Part shown: piece after piece, positions 46,755 through 51,817 of the stretch
Layout: every line of letters starts with the position of its first letter
Numbering within the stretch: the stretch's first letter is position 1
The notes under the pieces: model-generated
The model's database searches: none
What the model saw: only the letters and a program-made list of their open reading frames with translations
What the model was told of the DNA's origin: nothing
Position numbers and translations under genes: made by a program
Source: Christensenella sp. UBA4379
GTDB taxonomy: Bacteria > Bacillota > Clostridia > Christensenellales > Aristaeellaceae
Reading direction: 5' to 3'
DNA: 51,817 nucleotides
Assembly: GCA_002391225.1 (NCBI GenBank)
Contig: DGRV01000076.1
Location: 7,495 to 59,311 of the forward strand

Positions 46755-47861
46755 ATGGCGAAAAAGGAAGCCCCCGCCTACAACGAGAGAGATTTTTTCA
46801 GAGACCTGAAGGCCGGGAAGCTCTATGCCTGCTACTGCCTGGAGGGCGAGGAGGAATTCGTCAAGGAAAAGGCCCTTTCGGACCTGCGGGCCGCGGTGCT
46901 GGACGGCCCCATGCGGGAGCTGAACGAAACCCGTCTGACCGACCCGGAGGCGGACGAAGTGATCCGGGCCGCCGAAACCCTGCCCCTGATGGCCGACCGC
47001 CGCCTGCTGATCGTCAAAGACAGCCACCTCCTGGGAAGCGGCCCCAAGGCCGGCGAGGAAGGCCAGGCGGACGACGCGGACAAGCTGGCCCGCTATCTTT
47101 CGCAGCTGCCCGACACCACGGTGATCGTGTTCTGGGTACGCGGGGCGGCGGACAAGCGAAAGCGCCTGTACAAGGCCCTCAAGGACAATGTTTCCTCCGG
47201 CCGGTGCGTCATTTGCTCCTTTGAAAGGCAGTCAGAGGACGACCTTCGGAAATGGATCGTCCGCCGGTGCAGGGAAAACAAGGTGACGATTTCGGACGAA
47301 ACGGCGACCCGGCTGGTGTTCAGGACCGGCAACTCCCTGACGCAGATTCAGAGCGAGACGGAGAAGCTGTGCGACTACGTCGGCCCCGGCGGGACGGCGG
47401 ACGAGGAAGCCCTGGACGCCGTGGTGACGCAGAACCTGGAATACAAGGTGTTCGACCTGTCCCGGACGGTGCTGTCCGGGGACGCGGCCAAGGCCTTCCG
47501 GATGCTGGAGGCCCTTTTGCAGGACGGAGAGGACCGGGTGGGCCTGCTGTCCCTGCTGGGGAATCAGTGCCGCCAGCTGCTCAAGGTAGCGGCGCTCAGC
47601 CGGGCGGGGGCGCGGGAAACGGAGATCGCCCGGACGGTCGGAACGCCGGACTTTGTCGTCCGCCAGACGCAGATGCTTGCCAGACGGTTTTCCATGGAGG
47701 AAATGGCCCGGATGCCCCAGCTTTGCGTGCAGGCAGAATTTGAAATCAAATCCGGCCGGATTCAGGCGGAAGGTGGGCTGGAAAAGGTCATGCTGGAGAT
47801 TCTGGCCATGGGAGGACGAAATGGAAAAATGGACCGCGCTGCTGCCGGCGCAAGGCGCTGA
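46755..47861 (+). CDS. holA: DNA polymerase III subunit delta
   Basis: 368 residues: CYCLEGEEEFVKEKALSDLRAAVLD at the N-terminus, a RecA-like domain with LPLMADRRLLIVKDS, and C-terminal helical parts (LSLLGNQCRQLLKVAAL, VVRQTQMLARRF). Delta opens the sliding clamp in the clamp loader. It starts 2 bases after comEC and its end overlaps rsmG by 41 bases. Confidence 0.94.
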   Translation: MAKKEAPAYNERDFFRDLKAGKLYACYCLEGEEEFVKEKALSDLRAAVLDGPMRELNETRLTDPEADEVIRAAETLPLMADRRLLIVKDSHLLGSGPKAGEEGQADDADKLARYLSQLPDTTVIVFWVRGAADKRKRLYKALKDNVSSGRCVICSFERQSEDDLRKWIVRRCRENKVTISDETATRLVFRTGNSLTQIQSETEKLCDYVGPGGTADEEALDAVVTQNLEYKVFDLSRTVLSGDAAKAFRMLEALLQDGEDRVGLLSLLGNQCRQLLKVAALSRAGARETEIARTVGTPDFVVRQTQMLARRFSMEEMARMPQLCVQAEFEIKSGRIQAEGGLEKVMLEILAMGGRNGKMDRAAAGARR

Positions 47862-48534
47862 AATCAAGCCGGACACGCTAAAAAAGCTGTCCGTCTACCG
47901 GGAGATGCTGGTCGAGTGGAACCAAAGGATGGACCTGACGAGCGTACCGGAGGAGGAGATCGGGCTGCGCCATCTGGGGGACAGCCTGCTGCCGGTCTGC
48001 CGGTATCCGGAGCTGTTTCCAAAGGAAGCTTCCCTGGCCGACGTAGGGACGGGGGCGGGCCTGCCCGGCCTGCCCATCGCCATTTTCCGGCCGGATCTGT
48101 CGGTCACGCTGATTGAGTCCATGCGCCGGCGCTGCGACTTCCTGGAGGCCGTCCGGGACAGGCTGGAGCTTCCCAACGTCCGGATCCTCTGCGTCAGGGC
48201 GGAAGAAGCCGGGCAGGACCGCCGCCTTCGGGAGAGCTTTGACCGGACGGTGTCCCGCGCGGTGGCCGCCGCCCCGGTGCTGCTGGAATACCTGCTGCCG
48301 CTGACGAAAACAGGCGGCTTCGCCCTTTGCTGGAAGGGCCCCGGCGCCATCCAGGAAGCGGAAGACGCCCGGGCCGCCGCGGAGGTCCTGGGCTCCGCCG
48401 CCCTGTCCCTTTTTCCCTACCCGTACCCCGGGGAGGAGCGCCTCCTCTTAGCGGCGGAAAAAACCGCCCCCACGCCGGACAAATACCCAAGGCGTCCGGG
48501 CATTCCGGCCAAGAGGCCGATCCTGTCAAAATAG
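47821..48534 (+). CDS. rsmG: 16S rRNA (guanine527-N7)-methyltransferase RsmG
   Basis: 237 residues. SAM-binding site LADVGTGAGLPGLPIAIFRPDLSVTLIESMRRRCDFL (about 75-110), preceded by YREMLVEWNQRMDLTSV and RHLGDSLLPV. It methylates G527 of 16S rRNA; loss gives low-level streptomycin resistance. ATG 47821 lies inside the end of holA behind GGGAGG. It usually lies by mnmG near oriC; here it is coupled to holA instead. Confidence 0.95.
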   Translation: MEKWTALLPAQGAEIKPDTLKKLSVYREMLVEWNQRMDLTSVPEEEIGLRHLGDSLLPVCRYPELFPKEASLADVGTGAGLPGLPIAIFRPDLSVTLIESMRRRCDFLEAVRDRLELPNVRILCVRAEEAGQDRRLRESFDRTVSRAVAAAPVLLEYLLPLTKTGGFALCWKGPGAIQEAEDARAAAEVLGSAALSLFPYPYPGEERLLLAAEKTAPTPDKYPRRPGIPAKRPILSK

Positions 48535-48608
48535 GCTGAATCATTGACATCATTACCTGAGAAAACACACAGAGCATCAGGCGGTATGGAAGGCGCATAA
48601 AATTCAGG

Positions 48609-48637
48609 TTGAGATGATTGACCGGATTTGATATAAT
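48609..48637 (+). promoter_or_regulatory. Promoter of the toxin-antitoxin pair
   Basis: -35 TTGAGA (48609-48614), 17-base spacer, -10 TATAAT (48632-48637), 25 bases before the antitoxin start. Confidence 0.75.
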
Positions 48638-48662
48638 AGATTTGTGGAAGGAGGCACATCCT

Positions 48663-48857
48663 ATGAGAAACGATAAAATCATTGTTCGGGATGCATCGGA
48701 AACAGACCCGAATCTGCTGCGGATGCTGAACAGAGGACTGGAAGATATCGAAGCCGGAAGAACCCTTCCCCATCAGGAAGCTATCCAGGAAATCAGAAGA
48801 ATCAGGGAGGATCGCCGGGTGGTATCGCCCGCCATGGGAGAAGCCGTCCATGGATGA
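48663..48857 (+). CDS. Putative antitoxin of a RelE/ParE pair
   Basis: 64 residues. The C-terminal part, NRGLEDIEAGRTLPHQEAIQEIRRIREDRR, resembles the toxin-wrapping tail of many type II antitoxins. I see no clear DNA-binding fold in the short N-terminus, so autoregulation may need another element. ATG 48663 follows AGGAGG. It overlaps the toxin start by 8 bases, the usual coupling. Confidence 0.7.
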   Translation: MRNDKIIVRDASETDPNLLRMLNRGLEDIEAGRTLPHQEAIQEIRRIREDRRVVSPAMGEAVHG

Positions 48858-49191
48858 GTACGAGGTGGCATGGTCCCGCGAGGCGATCTATGACGCCGCG
48901 GACATAGCGGATTATATCGAATCACGTTTCGGGCAGGAACGCGCCGATCGGTTTATGGATGACCTCCAAGAAGAAGGGGCAACTCTCGGAACAGATTTTC
49001 GTCATTATTCCGGAACGGGGATCTATTATCGGAAAAAACTGATCCTGAAAAAGGTGTTCAGTCCATCCGTGATCTTCTATTATATCGATGACGTCAGGAA
49101 AACGGTATATATCATCCGGATTCTCCGTCACGAACGGAACTGGCAAAAGATGATCCGGGAGGGAATCAGCTATACTTTCGACGAACGGTGA
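48850..49191 (+). CDS. RelE/ParE family toxin
   Basis: 113 residues: YEVAWSREAIYDAADIADYIESRFGQERADRFMDDLQEEGATLG, then a beta-rich part KLILKKVFSPSVIFYYIDDVRKTVYIIRILRHERNWQKMI. The helix-turn plus YxIRILRHERNW end is typical of ParE/RelE toxins, which act on gyrase (ParE) or ribosome-bound mRNA (RelE). The ADIADYI helix and HERNW tail favour ParE-like. The AT content is higher than in neighbours, in keeping with mobility. Confidence 0.82.
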   Translation: MDEYEVAWSREAIYDAADIADYIESRFGQERADRFMDDLQEEGATLGTDFRHYSGTGIYYRKKLILKKVFSPSVIFYYIDDVRKTVYIIRILRHERNWQKMIREGISYTFDER

Positions 49192-49198
49192 AAAATAG

Positions 49199-49244
49199 AA
49201 ACAGGAGGGCTATGGCAGATGCGTTTGCCATAGCCCTCCTGTTT
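49199..49244. terminator. Bidirectional terminator between toxin and ABC transporter
   Basis: A perfect 19-bp inverted repeat (49199-49217 with 49226-49244), 8-base loop, T-rich on both outer sides. It separates two convergent transcripts. Confidence 0.9.
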
Positions 49245-49252
49245 TATGCGAC

Positions 49253-50206
49253 TTATCTGTTCTCCCTGAAATACGCCAGTCCCAGGCTCTCCGGGGGCTG
49301 GTTTTCTCGTTTGTTGCGGATGGAGGAGATGATCAGGACGATGATGGTGAATACATAAGGCAGCATTTTGAGCAGGGGCTTGGCCGCCATCGTCACCTGC
49401 ACGAAGGACAGGTTGGTGATGAAGCTCGAGCAGGAAAACAGGAAGCCGAAGATGGTGGAGCCGATGATGGTGCGGTGGGGCCGCCACAGGGCGAAGATGA
49501 CCAGGGCGATGCTCAGCCAGCCGAAGGCCTCCAGGCTCAGGTAGGCCTCCTGGGAGGCCATGTAGTCGATGATGTAGTAGAACCCGCCCAGCCCGGCGAT
49601 ACCGGAGCCCACGCAGGTGGCCACGTACTTATAGCGGGTCACGTTGATGCCCACGGCGTCCGCTGTGGCGGGGTTTTCGCCCACGGCCCGGAGGTGCAGG
49701 CCCACCTTCGTGCGGTACAGCACCCAGCTGGCGGCGACGGCGATCAAAAGTCCCAGGAAGAACATGACCCCCAGGCACTGAAGGCTGTCCTGCCGCCCGG
49801 CAAAGGGCCAGCGGTAATAGGCCTTGGGCATGACCAGGTACACGGTCGGGCTCAGCTTGCTCATGATGACTTTCATCAGGCCGACGCCGAAGGTGGTCAG
49901 GGCCAGGCCGGTTACGTTCTGGTTGGCGCGCAGGGTGACGGTCAGGAAGGAATAGATCAGCCCCATCAGCATGGCCGCAGCCAGGGACGAAAGGATGCCC
50001 AGGATCACGATCAGGAAGGGGGGCAGGGAGGAGGTGCCGATCAGGTTCAGCATCATGCAGCCGCCCGCGCCGCCCATGCACATGATGCCGGGGATGCCCA
50101 GGTTCAGATGCCCGGCTTTTTCGGTGAGGATTTCGCCGGTGGAGCCGTACATGAAGGTGGCTCCGAAGGCCAGGGAGTCCACTAAAAAGTTCAGCCAGAT
50201 GTTCAT
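49253..50206 (-). CDS. BMP/nucleoside-type ABC transporter permease (second permease)
   Basis: 317 residues with eight to ten membrane helices of the BPD_transp_2 family: FGATFMYGSTGEILTEKAGHLNLGIPGIMCMGGAGG, NQNVTGLALTTFGVGL and GENPATADAVGINVTRYKYVATCVGSGIAGLGGFYYI. This is the NupQ/YufQ-like partner of the upstream permease and would import nucleosides or related compounds bound by a BMP lipoprotein. ATG 50206 has GGAGG upstream and overlaps the upstream stop (ATGA). The substrate-binding protein is not in the window. Confidence 0.88.
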   Translation of the reverse strand: MNIWLNFLVDSLAFGATFMYGSTGEILTEKAGHLNLGIPGIMCMGGAGGCMMLNLIGTSSLPPFLIVILGILSSLAAAMLMGLIYSFLTVTLRANQNVTGLALTTFGVGLMKVIMSKLSPTVYLVMPKAYYRWPFAGRQDSLQCLGVMFFLGLLIAVAASWVLYRTKVGLHLRAVGENPATADAVGINVTRYKYVATCVGSGIAGLGGFYYIIDYMASQEAYLSLEAFGWLSIALVIFALWRPHRTIIGSTIFGFLFSCSSFITNLSFVQVTMAAKPLLKMLPYVFTIIVLIISSIRNKRENQPPESLGLAYFRENR

Positions 50207-51321
50207 TTTGCCGCCTCCCTGTTGGAATGATGCCGGAAGTGGAGCTGATAGTTGATGAAGAACTCGCACCCGATGATGAAGAAGAGGATGATGCCGACGA
50301 TGACGTCCGGCAGAGCGCCGGAGACGTTAAAGTCCTGGCTGATCTGGGCCGCGCCCTGGTTGAGGATCTGGATGAGGCCGGAGGTCACCACCATCATCAG
50401 GGGGTCGAAATTGGCCAGCCAGGAGACCATGATGGCGGTGAAACCCTGGCCGCCGACGGAGTCGGTGGTGATGGTCCGGTCCAGGCCGGAGGCGATCAGG
50501 AAGCCGGTCAGACCGCAGAGCAGGCCGCTTAACATCATCGTGCGGATGATGACGCGCTTTACGTTGATGCCGACGTATTTGGCGGTGTTGACGCTTTCGC
50601 CGACGACGCTGATTTCATAGCCGTGCTTGGAGTAGTTCAGGTAGACGTACAGGCCCACCGTCAGCGCCAGGGCCACCATGATGATGACGAAATAGTCGTT
50701 GACCACCGAGGGGAGCTTGCCGTACTTGAGCTTGGCCAGGGAGGAGGAGCCGCTGGGCACCCAGATGACCAGGAAGTAGGAGACCACGAAGGTGGCTACG
50801 TAGTTCATCATCAGGGTAAAGAGGGTTTCGTTGGTGTTCCACTTGGCCTTGAAAATGGCGGGGATCAGGGCCCAGAGGGAGCCGTACAGGAGGGCCGCCA
50901 GCAGCATCAGGACCAGCAGCAGGCCTTCCGGAATCTTGCCTCCCAGGTAAAAGTCCACCGTGATCGCGCCCAGGACGCCCATCAGCGTCTGCCCTTCCGC
51001 GCCGATGTTCCAGAATCGCATCCGGAAGGCGGGGGTCAGGGCCAGGGCGATGCACAGCAGGATCGACAGGTTCTTGAGCATCTTCCACAGCTTCCGCGGG
51101 GTGCCGAAGGAACCTTTGATGAAGGCGTAGAAGAAATCGCCGATTTTGCCGGGGTCGTCCCGCAGCTTGTCGATCAGGATGAAGGCGACGGCCCCACAGA
51201 CGAGGAGGCCCAGGACCAGGGCGATCAGGCGGATGGTCCAGGCCCGCCAGGCGGGGGTGGACGCGCGCCTGCTCAGGTGGACGAGGGGCTCGCGGGTTTC
51301 GGCATTGTGCGTTCCGGCCAT
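50203..51321 (-). CDS. BMP/nucleoside-type ABC transporter permease (first permease)
   Basis: 372 residues. An N-terminal helix (RLIALVLGLLVCGAVAFILI) and further helices with FRMRFWNIGAEGQTLMGVLGA, WNTNETLFTLMMNYVATF and GESVNTAKYVGINVKRVIIRTMMLSGLLCGLTGFL, as in NupP/YufP permeases. ATG 51321 is used because it lies nine bases after AGGAGG; the ATG at 51330 abuts that site. It follows the ATPase gene with one base between. Confidence 0.88.
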   Translation of the reverse strand: MAGTHNAETREPLVHLSRRASTPAWRAWTIRLIALVLGLLVCGAVAFILIDKLRDDPGKIGDFFYAFIKGSFGTPRKLWKMLKNLSILLCIALALTPAFRMRFWNIGAEGQTLMGVLGAITVDFYLGGKIPEGLLLVLMLLAALLYGSLWALIPAIFKAKWNTNETLFTLMMNYVATFVVSYFLVIWVPSGSSSLAKLKYGKLPSVVNDYFVIIMVALALTVGLYVYLNYSKHGYEISVVGESVNTAKYVGINVKRVIIRTMMLSGLLCGLTGFLIASGLDRTITTDSVGGQGFTAIMVSWLANFDPLMMVVTSGLIQILNQGAAQISQDFNVSGALPDVIVGIILFFIIGCEFFINYQLHFRHHSNREAAK

Positions 51322-51322
51322 C

Positions 51323-51817
51323 TCAGGCATCCTCCTTTCGTCCGCGGGTCGATTTGGTCATCAGCAGGCCGATCTCTTCCTTGACGGCGGTCCGGGCGTC
51401 GACGATGCCGGTGATGGCGCCGGAGTTGATCACCATGATCCGGTCGCACAGGGCCAGCAGGACGTCCAGGTCCTCGCCGACAAAGAGGACGGCGACGCCG
51501 TTTTCCTTCTGCCGGTTGAGCAGGCGGTAAATGGTGTACGAGGAATTGATGTCCAGCCCGCGCACCGGGTAGGCGGCCATCAGCACCTTCGGGGTGTAGG
51601 CGATTTCCCGGCCGACCAGCACCTTCTGCACGTTGCCGCCGGACAGGCGGCGGACCGGCGTGGAGGGGCCGGGGGTGACGACCTCCAGCTCCTTGATGAT
51701 CTGCTCGGCCAGCGCCTTGGGCTTCCTGCGGTCCACCAGGGTGTGGAGGGGGCCCTTCCGATAGGAGCGGAGCATCATGTTGTCGGTGATGCCCATGCTG
51801 CCCACCAGGCCCATGCC
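51323..51817 (-). CDS. ABC transporter ATP-binding protein, C-terminal part
   Basis: Open at the right edge; 164 codons visible. It is the second nucleotide-binding half of a double-ATPase as in sugar/nucleoside importers: signature VRRLSGGNVQKVLVGREI and the family-typical degenerate Walker B/D-loop PKVLMAAYPVRGLDINSSYTIYRLL, then ENGVAVLFVGEDLDVLLALCDRIMVINSG. The first half with its Walker A lies outside the window. It energises the two permeases that follow. Confidence 0.88.
   Translation of the reverse strand, partial: GMGLVGSMGITDNMMLRSYRKGPLHTLVDRRKPKALAEQIIKELEVVTPGPSTPVRRLSGGNVQKVLVGREIAYTPKVLMAAYPVRGLDINSSYTIYRLLNRQKENGVAVLFVGEDLDVLLALCDRIMVINSGAITGIVDARTAVKEEIGLLMTKSTRGRKEDA

Noticed and set aside
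48618..48637. TTGACC with TATAAT before the antitoxin gene
   Set aside because: Spacing of 8 bases is too short; TTGAGA at 48609 gives a proper 17-base spacer with the same -10.

Overview
The window looks like chromosomal DNA of a GC-rich, low-accessory Firmicute of the clostridial kind. Evidence: an Asp23-AmaP-DUF2273 envelope operon running into nusB-folD-xseAB-ispA, a rplM-rpsI / rpmH-rnpA-yidD-yidC-jag block, a DUF1385-prmC-prfA-sua5 operon, strong AGGAGG Shine-Dalgarno sites, many 4-base ATGA overlaps, and TTG/GTG starts. Promoters are mostly plain sigma-A type with 16-18 base spacers. A Christensenellales-like gut or rumen lineage is my guess from gene order and base composition, not something the sequence proves. 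No rRNA, tRNA, insertion sequence, prophage or CRISPR was seen.

Layout. 1-4900: partial phosphohexomutase (-), divergent NADP isocitrate dehydrogenase, a small membrane protein coupled to a MATE pump, and a LysR regulator. 5000-12600: Asp23 operon, then nusB, a TsaD-like paralog, folD, xseA, xseB, ispA and a YuiD-like PAP2 protein. 12600-17400: DUF6106, cysteine desulfurase plus thiI (tRNA thiolation), a secreted histidine phosphatase. 17460-24600: a MazG-like/DUF5071 fusion (+), then hemW, DUF5711, a DUF2442/DUF4160 pair, tatD, a HAD phosphatase, a VanY-like protein without its zinc ligands, and a NusG-II protein (all -). 24660-28460: jag, yidC, yidD, rnpA, rpmH, rpsI, rplM (-). 28640-33510: a small lipoprotein and a metQ-metN-metI-M20 peptidase operon (+). 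33600-42650: htrA (-), a YbjN protein (+), then sua5-prfA-prmC-DUF1385, rpmE, rhomboid, a manganese-riboswitch-controlled antiporter and mntP (-). 42800-49190: Mrp, WalJ, comEC, holA, rsmG and a ParE-type toxin-antitoxin pair (+). 49250-end: a nucleoside/BMP-type ABC transporter (-, open at the edge).

The most interesting signal is the leader of the metQNI operon (29213-29473). It holds a 23-codon ORF with a good Shine-Dalgarno site and 5 Met plus 4 Cys codons. The ORF is followed by an intrinsic terminator whose 5' arm can pair instead with the end of the ORF. This is the layout of a translating-ribosome attenuator. As far as I know it is unusual in Firmicutes, where SAM riboswitches and T-boxes normally control methionine genes.

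Other regulatory structure includes a yybP-ykoY manganese riboswitch with its own promoter, 11-bp direct repeats at the htrA promoter, mutually exclusive hairpins in the rpmE leader, two genes with a GC hairpin between Shine-Dalgarno site and start codon, and two intergenic arrays of degenerate heptamers.
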